Positions 23,291 to 34,858 of a stretch of DNA of 64,000 bases are shown one piece after another (positions within the stretch are counted from its first letter, which is position 1; each line of letters opens with the position of its first letter). This DNA is from Biscogniauxia marginata. Lineage: Eukaryota > Ascomycota > Sordariomycetes > Xylariales > Xylariaceae. The translations under genes were made by a program, and so were the position numbers. The notes below the pieces were generated by a model. That model saw nothing but the letters and a program-made list of their open reading frames with translations. It was not told where the DNA came from and searched no databases. The stretch lies in contig MU404109.1 of the NCBI GenBank assembly GCA_022695795.1, forward strand, positions 62,001-126,000, in the 5' to 3' direction.

Positions 23291-25892
23291 TTTTTTTTAG
23301 AAATGAGAATCAGGAATTAATATGAAGAGCTCGGGAACACTGCTGAGTCTGCCGTTGATGTGGAAAAATCTCAGAAAAGTGAAGATCTTTATCATCGTTT
23401 ATATAGAGTTGTGAGCCCAACAAATACTGAAGACCATGAGCTCCGCCATGACACCCGCAGTCATCGTATACCATGAGGCTTCCCGAGACCATAATTGGTG
23501 GAAACCGTGGTCGGGCTCTTAGTTTGATTTTCCCATATATCAGCAACGACGCTAAGTATACACATTTGAATTTGCGGTCATTTCTGACTTGATTCAAGGG
23601 GTGGAGTGGGTTGTACTTCTCATACATACCAACATAGAAGCTAGGAGTATAAGATAGGTTAGTCTCTTGGTATGCAAATTCTTTTTTTGAAAGTCTTCGG
23701 CGGATGGTATGCTCCTGAGGGATTTCATATTCACTAATACATTCGGGGATGATTCCCATTACATGTGTAACGCCCTGCTAGCGTCGACGATAACACATCT
23801 TTCAGGCATTTTCGTTGCGCAGTTATAGATCGAACTTAAACTAGATAACTAGTCAACTAGATTGAAGTATAGAGAGACAGTCACCCGTAATCATCCCCTT
23901 ATGCTACTATAATCTAACTAATCACCCACGGCGAATCCAATTCGTAGAATATTGACGACATATTTCTACAATAAAAAATGAAAAGTCGGCGAAAACTATA
24001 TTCTCTCGTTAAGCTAGCAGTCTAACTTAGTAAGCGAACTCCTCCTCTGATACGTTGACTAGATTTACCTATAAGCACTTTTTTCCTTCTCGTGTGGTCC
24101 CGTTGTGGCAGGTGATAATATCGGAGTATCGACCTCTGCTGAGAAGTTGGTCCTTTCTCCTCGGTCTTGGCTCACTATACTATGTGATAGTTTGAGACTG
24201 CCAAGGAGACTGGCGCCCGCGCTTGAGCGGACTTCCCGCCTCCGTTCTTGTTGTGGCTTTGCCCTTTTTCTCTCGAGTGTTTCAAGCTTCCCCATCCTCA
24301 AGAGCCCTTCAATCTTGAAAATTTTGAGCCCTTCCCGCCAATATTAAGGAGAAGCCTATACTTTGCGAAGCCTAGCACTTTTTTCTCTTTTTTGTTTTTT
24401 TGTTTTTAGTTCCGCCTGGGCCAAGATGAACTTCCATATTGAGGCCCACTTCCCTCCTCCTCCCCTCGTGATACAATTCTGCCAAGACTCAACTTATACT
24501 ACCGGAACTCCATCACTTGATCAGGTTTTAAAAGGGCAACCTCGGTATCAATACTCAACCACGGAAAGACTATTCAGTCTTAATCGCACCTATGACAACC
24601 ATGGATATAAGGCTTTTTTTTTTTAAATAAAAGATTGTAAGTATGTAGGTTCGATACGGACAAAAGATATGCTGGGAAATCCTTATTAAGTAAAGCCCAG
24701 AACGTAAAGTGGTAAATAGAGGCGCTGACTAACGAACTTTCACAAGAGAGTGTGGGGAACCTAAACAGTCAAGGAAAACCCGTGGGAGCGGAATTGACCG
24801 ACTGTCAAAAGCGAGTGATAGTTTAGGGGGGAAGTTTGAGGTTGAAGTTGATTATCCTAGCTTCAATCCTGAGTTTCCAGGCTAGAAGTTTCAAAGAAAA
24901 CTACAGGGTTGATCCGATCTATGTAGCTGCCCAGTAAGCCAAGCCTATCTATAGTTTTGAGTTGAATGCCGTACAGGGTTTCCCCAGCAGGGCCCCGTGG
25001 AAGCTCGCTTTTTCATCCGATGTTGATACGGGATTATATTCTCTACCTATTTATCCAGCCCCCTTTATCTGCACATACCTGAGCCCTAGTTCACGGGACT
25101 CAGAAACACTAACTATCCTAGGACCTAGTGTTGTGAAAAGCGGCGAGGGCCCAGAGAAAAAAAAAGGGGGGAGGGCCACAACAGCATATCAGCCGCAAAG
25201 TAGCCCCGGATATGTGCATACCTAGGTACCTATGCTCTAAGCTCTTCATCCTCAAAACTTACCTCTGCTAATAACTAGACGGCACCTATATTAGTATTTC
25301 GAAATATCTACTAGACCAGTATTATTTACTATTTAGGTATCTATCCATCAATAAGCAGTAGCAAAGCAACGTGTCATAAAAAAACATATCACAAGATAGA
25401 CCATCAGGAGAAGAGGGCGGATAGCCACGTTATCCCTAATGTAAAGGAATGAATGCGTGATGAGATTGTCGGGAGTGACTCGACTAACTCAAGTGACTGA
25501 CTACCTACCTAGGTATATGTTACCTCTATTAGCAGAATGTGTCTTTTCTAGCATCTCCAAGGAAGATGTCTCGACCCTGTAACTAATGCTCTCGCTCCTA
25601 ACTCGGTGTAAAGCCCAAGAAGGCCTGCCTTCGAAGGCAAAGAGACCACCTAACTCTGCCTCGTTATAAGGTATCATCGGACCGTACGAATCATGTCTAG
25701 CCCGTACCAATACAAAAAAGCATTGCTGCCACTACTCCGGTTTTCCGTGCTCCCAAAGCAAATCCCTGGGTGACATGAAAATGGGTATCATATCAACGTG
25801 CACTGGAAAGGAAAGGAAAAAAAAATGATTTACCCAGAAACCGCTCCCTAAACCCGTCATGATTCCCACGCCTTGTTTTTGAATCCAGCACT
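23291..25892. other. Intergenic, 2.6 kb, no gene supported
   Basis: Promoter side of the pectate lyase and 3' side of MED1. A stretch at about 24363-24626 reads as a signal-peptide-like open frame on +, but it starts at TTG and ends in a poly-T-encoded tail, so I do not call it. The palindromic word ATACCTAGGTACCTAT is at 25218-25233 and a related copy at 25501-25515. Otherwise it is AT-rich with frequent stops. Confidence 0.5.
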
Positions 25893-27998
25893 TCATTCCA
25901 TTTTGTGCTTGATGTACTCTACCCAGATACCGATATCCTCGACCTGTTCGAGCATCTTGGCCCACTGCTTGGCGTCGTACTGCTTACCTTTGCCCGTAGC
26001 CTGGGACTCCTCGTTTGCCTTGGTGGCCTCTTCAGTTGTCGGGAAGATGTTGTCCGAGACGATATGCACTTTGCCGCCGATTTGTATTTCCAGATTGATA
26101 TTAGCAGTGAATGTTTTAAACGGGAAGACAAGTTGGAGACGTGGAACTGGATGCGCAGTCAAGACGATGTCCATTTTCAGCAAATCCGAAGGCGTATTAT
26201 TGCCAGTAGCATTCGCCTCGGACATGAAGAGGGAGAACTCATCACGAACGGTTCGAATAGTTGGGCCTTTGTTATTCTCAGCGTCTGCCTCTGGGGCTGT
26301 TGGCGTGCCTTTTGGCTTGAAGCTATTGTTGAGCAATAGAGACAAGAAGGCATATTGTCGCAACAAGGGCAACATCGAGACCAAGTCCTTTGGGTGTGCA
26401 AAGGGTACCTGGTTCATGATCTGGCCATACACTGGCTTATCGATGAATAGCGTGTTCTTGTGCGCCTTGAGTTCAGGCTCGTGTTGACCCCGTTTAACAT
26501 TCGCCAAGTTGGGGACCGTTTGGGTGTAAGTCATCTCACGAGGTTCACTAGGGTCGTAAGTGCTTCCATCGACAATAGGGAACAACAAAGCGTCGAATGT
26601 AACGTTGGAAAGTGGTGCATTTGTGGCAGATATCTTATATATCTCCATTGCAACGCCATGCGGAACAACAACCGGAGGATCAAAAGTCGCCATGAAGACG
26701 ACATCAGGGGGCTTGGGGTCTGACAAAGCCGTGTTATGCTCAAGTCCTCCCTCCGCCTTTGGCTCCTCCGAAGCTGGCAGCAGCGTGTTAGGCGGCTCCA
26801 ACCAATCCAGAAACGGACCAGGAGCTGAAATCATCTCTTCGTCCGTAAAGTCAGGCTTCTCAATATTGGGCCCAATCCACTTGTCCGAAACCCGGATCGA
26901 GTTATACACCATGCTACTAGCAGCGGCGCACTCGATGAGGATAGCCCATGTCCTGAGGTCTTCTCTGTCTACCGTGGTGGATGGTATCTTTCGCCTCTCT
27001 TTCCAGTAATCCAGACTCAGCCCAATGCGGCCGCGAGTATGCATCAGAGGGCAACCATGGCGGGTACAAAGGGCGAAGACGCAGAGGCTGTGCTCGGGCT
27101 TTCCGGCCAATTCTGGGTCCTGACGAAGCTTCTCTATATCCCATCTGTAAAGCTTTTCCAAGCTCTCCCACACACCAGCAATAGCCTCATGGCAGTTGAG
27201 ACCTGGGAGAACACTAAGTTTATCTAGTGTGGCTAGACGATCTAGATTTGCCTTGAACTGAGTCAATTTCTTGGTCAACGGGCTTTGGCCAGGTGCAAGG
27301 GCTAGGTCCTTCAGTAAGATAGCGGAAGCCTTCTCGACATGTTTCTCGAGGCTCGGTGCAGGTTCACTAAACGTCAACGAGGCACTGTGAACAACGTGGT
27401 TGGTGATTCCGACTTCTACGGCTATAGTTTGCCCAGCAATAATCAGGATCTTGTCGTTCTCGGCACCGCTGGGCCCCGGCTCCCAGAGGCGCTCCAGGCC
27501 AAGGTGGACGGCTAATCGGTCAAGACCCTTATTGCTGACTCGGCCGCTATCTTGGTTCTGGGGAGCATCAGCTTCGAGTATCAAATAATAGATAATTTAG
27601 GTAGGCATGGTGCATACCCATAGAGCATCGATCACGGCATCCATCCGCTTCTTACGATCTTCCTCGTCGGTGCGTCCCGCATTGGCGACCAATCCACCCA
27701 CACTGAGATTATCCAAGTTCAGGTCGTTGATACCCAAAGCACCGAGAGCAGCGGCGGCAGAGGGACTGTCAAAATTGACGGGGGCATTGCCGGGCTGACC
27801 CATCATGATAGCTGATGTTGCCGTCGCTGGAGATTTCTTGAACTGCTGCGGTGAGGATCGTGGTCCACGAGGTGAAAAGGCGGCAGCGGTTTGTGAGTTC
27901 GAGAAAGGCGTGGACGCTTGCGGTGTTGGGGCAGCAGGAGGGTGCTGGGAAGGGGTACGGCCCTGTTGGGAAGGCCCATGGCGCATGGGAGTCGACAT
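25893..27998 (-). CDS. MED1: Mediator of RNA polymerase II transcription subunit 1
   Basis: A subunit of the Mediator middle module, which links transcription factors to RNA polymerase II in the nucleus. Two exons, 27998-27618 and 27557-25893, encode 681 residues. The first about 80 residues are a Ser/Pro/Gln-rich disordered stretch. A basic EEDRKKRMDAVIDALW helix then joins across the 60-nt intron to SGRVSNKGLDRLAVHLGLERLWE, which is the start of the fungal Med1 domain. Further family features are ILIIAGQTIAVEVGI, then LARL-type helices and the GLNCHEAI segment. The C-terminal half has no motif I can assign. The gene is divergent from nothing close; about 1.4 kb upstream separates it from the next minus-strand gene. 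Confidence 0.88.
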
Positions 27999-29434
27999 GC
28001 TGGGAGGCGCTGGTCAACTAGACGACGAATATATGCAGGTATATTGGAAGGGTCCTGGTGGCCTCTCGAGGATACCGGAAGGCGATACGGAGATGAGCAA
28101 TACTTCAACCCCGCCCAGGAATAAGAGCCAGGTAGGCTTGAGCGGGTGAGACTGCCCCAGGGGAGTCTCTTCATGCAGCCAAGAAAGAAAACCCAATGTT
28201 CCCTAGGAACCAAAATGCACAAGACCAGAATGAAGCATATTCCAACCTGGGCAAAGAACCGGGAAGAGTGCAGGTATACCACCGAATATGAGCAGCCACT
28301 TCCGCTTGAACTGGGAGATCGAGGGCGCAAACTAAACAGGAACGATACGAACTCGATAATCGCAGTGGAAGGGAGGAACTGACTGTAAAAGCTACCGAAG
28401 CTTCAGCAGTGCGCAGTCATTTGCAGTGGAAGTGGTGATGATGGTGGGGGAGGAATTCGAAGCTTAACGCGTCAACGCGCCAAGCGGGTAATTCTGTAAC
28501 CTTTAGGTACATTGGTACTTACCTAAGGTACTTACTGTGGTACACCGTGTTTTTATACAGTGCGATAACAAAATAAGGCACCGGGTTTGACTTCACTTAC
28601 ACCTTTTCCATGCCAATTGTTTGTTGCCTTCCGCCTCCTTCCGCCACCGAAATTTCACTGGGAACACACAACGTATCAATGTTTTTTTAGTTTACGAAAC
28701 TGAATCAATTACTCTAGGATCGCCAAGATCGGGCAATCGATCCATCCTAAAGCTGCAATTCTGTGCTTATCTATGGACAAACGACTAGACCACGACCAAA
28801 TTCGTTCGCTTGCTATCCATCAGGAGCGAACGCAAGAGGGGACAAGAAATGAAAAAGGTAATGCATCTCGGCAAAATCATACTAGATGGTCCAGGTATCC
28901 ATCTCCCCCGTCGAAGGCGACGTGATATCATGCTCTTGCGGCAAATGCCAACAACCAATTCCGATTTCCTCATCTTCATTGCCGCAGTGTTGACCATCCT
29001 CGAATCGCGGGGAGACAAATTTCCTGCTTACCTCGACACCATTTTCTCCTCACGGCATATGCCAAATGCCAAAGCACAAGGGTAAAGATTGGTGCGAGTA
29101 TCCAGTCGTAGGAGGCAAGAAGGGTGATCCAATGTTGCACGTTTGGGAGAGAATTCCCAGTGCTGCCAAAGTTCTCGAGCTGTAGTCTGTTACCGAATTT
29201 CGATACGCTTTGAGACAAAATCAGTGGGGGAGGAGGAGTAAGACCATTTAGGCGAACTTGAAGACAAAAAAAAAATATCAAACGTGGCTACAAAAGCTCT
29301 GCTCAAGATCCATGTCGCAACATTGCCAAACGCAATGCTTGTGCACGCAATGTGTGAGAAGGTAGCAGTGTTAGGTGGAACACCCAGAAGGAAACACCTT
29401 CACCTTTTCAGCGCAGTGCTAATGAATCGAAAGC
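27999..29434. other. Intergenic, MED1 promoter and 3' side of the next gene
   Basis: No gene is supported. The word TTAGGTAC/GGTACTTACCTAAGGTAC occurs at about 28503-28531. Several frames stay open on both strands near 27.9-28.4 kb, but they mirror the proline-rich MED1 exon or are leader-like. The part from 28.8 to 29.4 kb is probably the 3' UTR of the minus-strand gene ending at 29435. Confidence 0.5.
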
Positions 29435-31570
29435 TTACGCTTTCATGCTAGCCTCGCTAACGTCGCTCCGATGGTGGCCGGGGCGCTGTCGTTCGGCTCG
29501 ACGTGCCTGGCGCGTCTTGCATTTCTGAGCATACTCAGGGTCGTTGTATCGTCGCCACTCGAGATACTCTTCATACTGCTGCTGGTGAAGCGCCTGATGC
29601 GGGTCTCCAGGTCGGAAAGGTCCCTTCGGCTTCCGGACAGGTTTCGGGCCAAACATGCTGCGGGCCAGCATGGGCGCAGAGCCAGCAGCAGTGTTCTGCT
29701 GGTGAACCGGAGGTCCAAAAGACGAGACATCGGGTCTAGGGGGCAAAGTAGGGTGTCCTACTATCTGCGGTCCAGATGGCTGTACGCCAGGATAAACAGG
29801 GGTCGGCAGTACAGGGCCCTGTGCGTTGAAATTCTGCTGGAAGTTGGGAGCTGCTAGCGATGGGTTGATATGGTGACCAGGTCCGGCAGGCTGCATACCC
29901 GCAGTGTTGTAAGGCACATAGTGTTGGAACCCGGATGGTGGTGCCATTCCGGGGGCAGGGGCATTTAATCCAGGCCCAGCCAAGCCAACAGGAATTTGAG
30001 GCTCTTGAGGTCCAGTAAGTGCCATGGAATTGCGGGGAGCCACTCCAGGCACGTCTGGGTGCATGTTCAGATGTCCAGTGAAGTTCTGGGTAGGGTTGAG
30101 CTGTGTAACGGCTGGGACTTGCTGATGAGAAGCTCCGGTCGGCTGGCCTTTGATCTGTGACTCCAGTTCCTCGATGCGAGATATAAGAAATTGTATGTCT
30201 GCAAAGGTTGGTGCTAGTTTGGGATCCTGCGCAGTATTCATAGCAGGTTGATCGGCCCGGGGGGCGCTGCTAACACCGGCCTGCTGTTGCTTCTGCGCCA
30301 ACTGCTGGCTTAGTGCGGCGCTGAAAAATTCCAATGCTTTGGGGTTCAGAGTGGTAGCCCCGTTATCCTTCGTAGGAGACTTCACGAAACGACTGGTATC
30401 AGCTGATTTCAAATCTGCATCCGGAGTTTGGATAGATCCCTCAGTACGAGTTTTATCCTGAGTATCCTTCTCGGGGCCCTTAGCGACAGGAGAAAGCTTA
30501 GGTCTCGCCACAGTCGAGCCATAGGCTCGGAGCCGGTTAGCAGCTGATTTCTGGAGCTTGCCAATCAGAGCATCGAAACGATTTTGCTCCTCGTTTGTCT
30601 TCTGGAAGACATGGCCATCAATAGCATTATCACGACCATCTAACTTCAGACTTTTCACTGCGGGGTCGTCAAGGGCTGTCTTCTTCGCTAGGGCTTGCTG
30701 TCCTTTCTCGTACTCAGCTCGGAGCTTGTCGATAGGAAGGCCTGCTGAACGAGGTTCAATAAGCTTTTCCAATGTCTTCCGGATCTCTTGATCAATGCCA
30801 TCCCAGCCTGCTGTATGGAGCCTTTTCGAATTCTTCACGGCATGGATCTCCGCAAGAGGAAAGTTGATTTCTTCGGGGCTCTTGACCAGAAACTCGTAAG
30901 GAGAGACTGCCGTGGCCGAGCTCCAGTCAGAGGACACACCTGCTGAAGAGGGTTCTCCGTTTGACGCATCCCAGTTCAGAATTTCTTTGATTTGCTGGCG
31001 AGTGTTGCGTGGAAGTGACTCAAGGCGAACCAAAGATTTCATATCGGGACCTGGATGACCTTGGGTTTCGATATTTCCGACCTCCTTCTTATCGGTGGTA
31101 GGAGTCTCCGCTTCTTCGATAGCGTTGAAGAACTCCTGCTTAGTTGCAGGCGCAGAAAAGATGAAGTCTGGATTGATAGGAGACTCTCTGTATCTGCGGT
31201 GGCCGTTAGAGCCTGCCATGGATGTATCAATCTTCAGCTTCTTCTTGGGAGCCTTGGTCTCCTCCTTGGTGAAGTTCAATTTCTCAGGAGGCGCAGTAAG
31301 AAGCTCGCAGGTATCAGAAGAATCAGTGCGATGACGTCGGTTGTTTCTCCAATCCGAGTTCAACAGCGCCTCGTTCCGCTTTGGCGCAGAGGGTTTCTCA
31401 GCCGCCTTGTCGAAGTCATGCTTGTGAGGCGGGGCGGTAGCTATTTGGGCAAAAGCATCCCCGTTCTTCTTGTTCTGTGTAGAACCATCGATAGGGAGAT
31501 TGGTCTTGATGGTAAGACCCTTCGCCTTTGCCCGAGCGGCAGCTTTACTAAAGTTGCCGGCGGTAGACAT
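29435..31570 (-). CDS. Uncharacterised disordered protein with a four-fold APPxKxxF-like motif
   Basis: A single-exon 711-residue protein that I do not recognise. The start is the only nearby ATG (31570, context CCAACATGTC); the frame continues upstream only to a TTG. The N-terminus is basic (KAAARAKAKGLTIK). Four spaced copies of a short motif follow: TAPPHKHDFDKAAE (49-62 region), TAPPEKLNFTKEE, SAPATKQEFFNAIEE and KSPEEINFPLAEI (to about residue 242). Middle parts contain helical charged segments (KTLEKLIEP..., QNRFDALIGKLQKSAANRLRAYG) and a short coiled-coil candidate, FLISRIEELESQIKG. The last 230 residues are Pro/Gln/Gly-rich and end in a basic R-rich segment. Composition and basic tail suggest a nuclear or RNA/chromatin-associated role, but this is a guess. 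Conservation pressure is suggested by the long clean frame. Confidence 0.8.
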   Translation of the reverse strand: MSTAGNFSKAAARAKAKGLTIKTNLPIDGSTQNKKNGDAFAQIATAPPHKHDFDKAAEKPSAPKRNEALLNSDWRNNRRHRTDSSDTCELLTAPPEKLNFTKEETKAPKKKLKIDTSMAGSNGHRRYRESPINPDFIFSAPATKQEFFNAIEEAETPTTDKKEVGNIETQGHPGPDMKSLVRLESLPRNTRQQIKEILNWDASNGEPSSAGVSSDWSSATAVSPYEFLVKSPEEINFPLAEIHAVKNSKRLHTAGWDGIDQEIRKTLEKLIEPRSAGLPIDKLRAEYEKGQQALAKKTALDDPAVKSLKLDGRDNAIDGHVFQKTNEEQNRFDALIGKLQKSAANRLRAYGSTVARPKLSPVAKGPEKDTQDKTRTEGSIQTPDADLKSADTSRFVKSPTKDNGATTLNPKALEFFSAALSQQLAQKQQQAGVSSAPRADQPAMNTAQDPKLAPTFADIQFLISRIEELESQIKGQPTGASHQQVPAVTQLNPTQNFTGHLNMHPDVPGVAPRNSMALTGPQEPQIPVGLAGPGLNAPAPGMAPPSGFQHYVPYNTAGMQPAGPGHHINPSLAAPNFQQNFNAQGPVLPTPVYPGVQPSGPQIVGHPTLPPRPDVSSFGPPVHQQNTAAGSAPMLARSMFGPKPVRKPKGPFRPGDPHQALHQQQYEEYLEWRRYNDPEYAQKCKTRQARRAERQRPGHHRSDVSEASMKA

Positions 31571-33726
31571 GTTGGATAACCAACTGACCAAGTCAGAATT
31601 ACCAACGTCGTTTTTGGGCGTCAACTCGCAGCACAAAACCTATTTCAGGCCTTCTCAGCGTTAGTACATGGATAAACTTGATGAAATGAAGCTGGGAGAA
31701 TATAGGCAGACTTAGGTAGGCTTACAAAATATTGGAAGAGATGACCAGTTGAAGCGAAGCTCCACTGTCCTGCGGCGAAGTTTCTGAGAAGGGAAAAGAA
31801 GGTATATAGATACGGCGCTCTGCAGTCCCAACACTATTAGCAGGGCTTCTCATAATGACCCGAGCTACTGATCGCGAAAGAATGACAGGCTTAGGAGTTG
31901 TTTGGGGGGTGTCAGAACTCACCAGGAGAAGACTTTGGTGTCTCGCTATATGCGGTGCTAGACCGGGGTTTGAGTAATGGAAGCTCAAGAACGATCTTGA
32001 GTTCTATCGTCGGATACCTGTTTAGGACGAAAGCTGAATATTGGATAGAAACGCTTGGTGGTGTTGCAGAAGGATGGAATCACTTGAGGTGCTGTGGTTG
32101 ACTTGGGATGGAAATTTAAATAAATGGCAGGCCTGGGCACCAGGTTCAAGGTCCAACTCATGGAGAAGCGCTGGAGTCAAGAGAAGAGGGTAAGGGTGGA
32201 GGGTGGAAGGGGGAACAATAGTTGAATAATGCTGCAACCTCTGCAGGTGGTCAAGGACAATACCAAACTGGTTCCAAAAATTGGAGAAATCCAAAAAAGG
32301 GTTGTTCGTGTGGTGCGTGGACACTGTAGTTGTGTGTAGGTGGGTAGAATAATAGAGAAGGGAATATCAGATGGAACTTCGGGACAGTAGGGCTCGAGAG
32401 GACCCGTCATTCCCAGGTTGAGTTGAACTTACCACAAAGGTCTAGCCTTCTACAGAGACGAGATGACAAGCGCCGACAGGAACGTGCAGGCGTATTTTGA
32501 CATGCGGTCGCTTCCTCGTCAGTTCGAAATCTCGGCACGAAGGTAAGTAGGTAGGAAGGTAGGTATCTTGTGATGTTCTTGGAGTCGTGGTATGTGGTGG
32601 AAGTGGCGGCGCAGTGCAAAGTAGAGCTGCCTTTGCAATTTTTTATTTGTGGTTGTTGTTTTTTTTTCCCTGGGGGAACCTTTGCTCTGTCTTATTTATT
32701 TTACAGGTGGGTAGGGTTGAATACCGCGTCAACTGTTGTTTATAGATGTGAAGTTTTTCGTTGCCAATGGTTATTGTTCAAAGGTCACTCCGTACTGTGC
32801 ATATACCTGTAATCACTCTGGGGGTGCTTTCTGTCACCAATCAAGCCAGGATACATGAAATCCTTAAAAAGAAAAAGAAATCAGTACCTCGCCTTATCTA
32901 GGTAGATCCTTAAGACCTATGTGTTCGCTCTGGCGTGGAATTGGTGGACCAACATATTAATTACGCTATGTTCGAGTACGAACTTGCATTGTGCCCCTTT
33001 CCACGAAGATACGCGATCACTCGTAGATAAGACAGCCAAATAGTTTAAACAATGCAAAAAGCCAAGGAAATTTTGTCATGTGCTTAAGAATGAAGCCAAT
33101 AGAAGTCTTGCTGTGCAGGTTTGTCTTTCACATCAGATTATCCGTATAAGCCTATTTTGCGGGCTGGTTCATTCACTGAATCGACGCGGAAGAAAAGGGA
33201 GAATAGCGAGAGATACACGAGAAATATGGTATTTCATCGAAGTAGCTTGGTATATATCTAAGGAGGCTCTAGGAAATGGTATCACAGATGTTCAAATATT
33301 ATGAAGGCCTACTGTCGTATGACGAGAATATAGCTATAATTCTAAAGATCTATATTGATATTTTGATGGAGGTCTCCTCCCACATGGTTACTTGTAGCTA
33401 CCTGTACCCCCTGTGAGCAAACAACATGGCACTGCACGTATGTAGGTACCTCTTACAGCACCTAATGTACTTCAGTAGGTACATATGATTGCCCTGGCTA
33501 CACGACCTGCTTATACAACATCTCGCCCATCAGAGGATCATAACCGGTAGAACATTTATTCTAGTTTATTAGAACCCAAAAGGCCCTTCCTCTATTTTCT
33601 CACTCAGGTATGTATTGACCTTTCTGCTTATACATTCACATATGTCTCTCGTCCAAATATGCGTTCCTAAGGTATGTCTGTGTTTCTTTAGTATCCTTAT
33701 ATATACATGTAATCACCCCAGTCACA
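31571..33726. other. Long upstream region of the uncharacterised gene
   Basis: About 2.2 kb with no supported gene. Because the minus-strand gene ends its frame at 31570, part of 31.6-32.6 kb is probably its 5' leader, perhaps with a leader intron. Several short minus-strand frames (for example 32022-32324) would then be upstream ORFs. TAGGTAGG/GTAGGTACC words lie at 31709-31718, 32544-32566, 33442-33450 and 33475-33482. Confidence 0.45.
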
Positions 33727-34781
33727 CTATATTCTCATACTATCGATTTGTACCAAGGATATTGATCTTTCTCGTTCCTCGACTGACATGAAGTCATGCC
33801 GATCCAGGTAGCTGAGGGCTACGATAGGTATCGTTGCGATCCGCTTGCCGAAGACGGCCTCTTCCCACATCTCCCTGAGCTGTTGCTCCTCGTCAAACTT
33901 GTCCCGCCATGCCCAAGCCACGAATAGTTCTTTGACCTGTTCCCAGGTCGTCAGGTTGAGTGTGCGGCTGACAAGCCGGATCTTTTCCTGGCACAGCACT
34001 CTCCACTTGTCTATCTGGTAAGCTTCGAGATCCGAATTCGCCCGCGTCGCCGTCACGGCGCACATGGACTTCATCGCGCCCCAGAACCAAAGCTTCCTGG
34101 GGAACGTACCCCGCCGCACTACTTCCTCTTCGTGGCAGAGATCCGATAGCATCCATTCGACGAGCCAGTTGATGATGAAGGGATCGATGCTGTCAGATCC
34201 TAATATTGCAAACACCGACAAATAGCAGCTCATGAGACGTTCTCGGCTCTCGCCGATCGTCAGAGGTACTTCCGAGGCAAGTCTCCCCGTTATCTTGCCA
34301 TGTGCTGAAGCTTCTAGGATATCGTGAATCATCGTCGCGGCGCAGTTTTCGTCGTCTCCGTTAAATTTGTCGCCGATGGAACGGTAGTTACATGGGCTCA
34401 GCGACTGTTGACCCTCGACGTCCCCTATCAGGCCCTGGAAAGTATTACCGCCCGTGACCGCTTTAGCATCTCGCATTTGGACAACCCGGGTAAGTCCGTT
34501 CATGTGCGCCGTCGCGATATCTCGATTTCCAAGTGCGCTCTAGGAAATACCAGGGTTAGCTAATTGTTTACCTAGAGAAGTCTCTGCGAAACAATACCCC
34601 CTTCCCTCCCGCTCCCACCTTGCTCCGCAGCACTTACTTCTGCTAAAGCCAAACCAACAATACTCGCGATCGTCGAATCGGCCAAAGCTGTCTTGGGGTC
34701 CTGCAACTGTTCGTTGACGAATTTGATAGCTTCGAGCTTATGGTGAAGGTACGATTTCCTGATCCGAAGCATGGATCCCAT
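33727..34781 (-). CDS. Fungal transcription-factor-domain protein (Fungal_trans_2-like), 5' end uncertain
   Basis: Two exons (34781-34638 and 34539-33727) encode at least 318 residues. The sequence HHKLEAIKFVNEQLQDPKTALADSTIASIVGLALAESALGN, read across the intron, then ATAHMNGLTRVVQMR, is the typical start of the fungal-specific transcription factor domain found after Zn2Cys6 fingers or alone. The match continues with long helices (INWLVEWMLSDLC, KLWFWGAMKS). The minus-strand frame stays open and family-like upstream of the ATG at 34781 (ALSDPALLHFALLLSSIRWTWD) as far as 34857, where an AG acceptor sits. So the real protein probably begins in a further exon. One possible exon ends at a GTAAAT donor near 34935, but it is weak. 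I find no Zn2Cys6 cysteine cluster upstream; the gene may lack it or be 5'-truncated. Confidence 0.7.
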
Positions 34782-34858
34782 ATCCCAAGTCCATCTTATA
34801 GAGGACAGGAGAAGCGCGAAATGGAGAAGTGCTGGGTCCGACAGGGCTCGTTGGGTAC

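Noticed and set aside
23310..23759. 149-codon minus-strand frame behind the pectate lyase start
   Set aside because: It sits in the pectate lyase promoter, has no domain and low-complexity AT-rich composition.
24363..24626. Signal-peptide-like open frame on +
   Set aside because: It starts at TTG, its hydrophobic start is coded by a T-rich run, and it ends in a poly-T tract.
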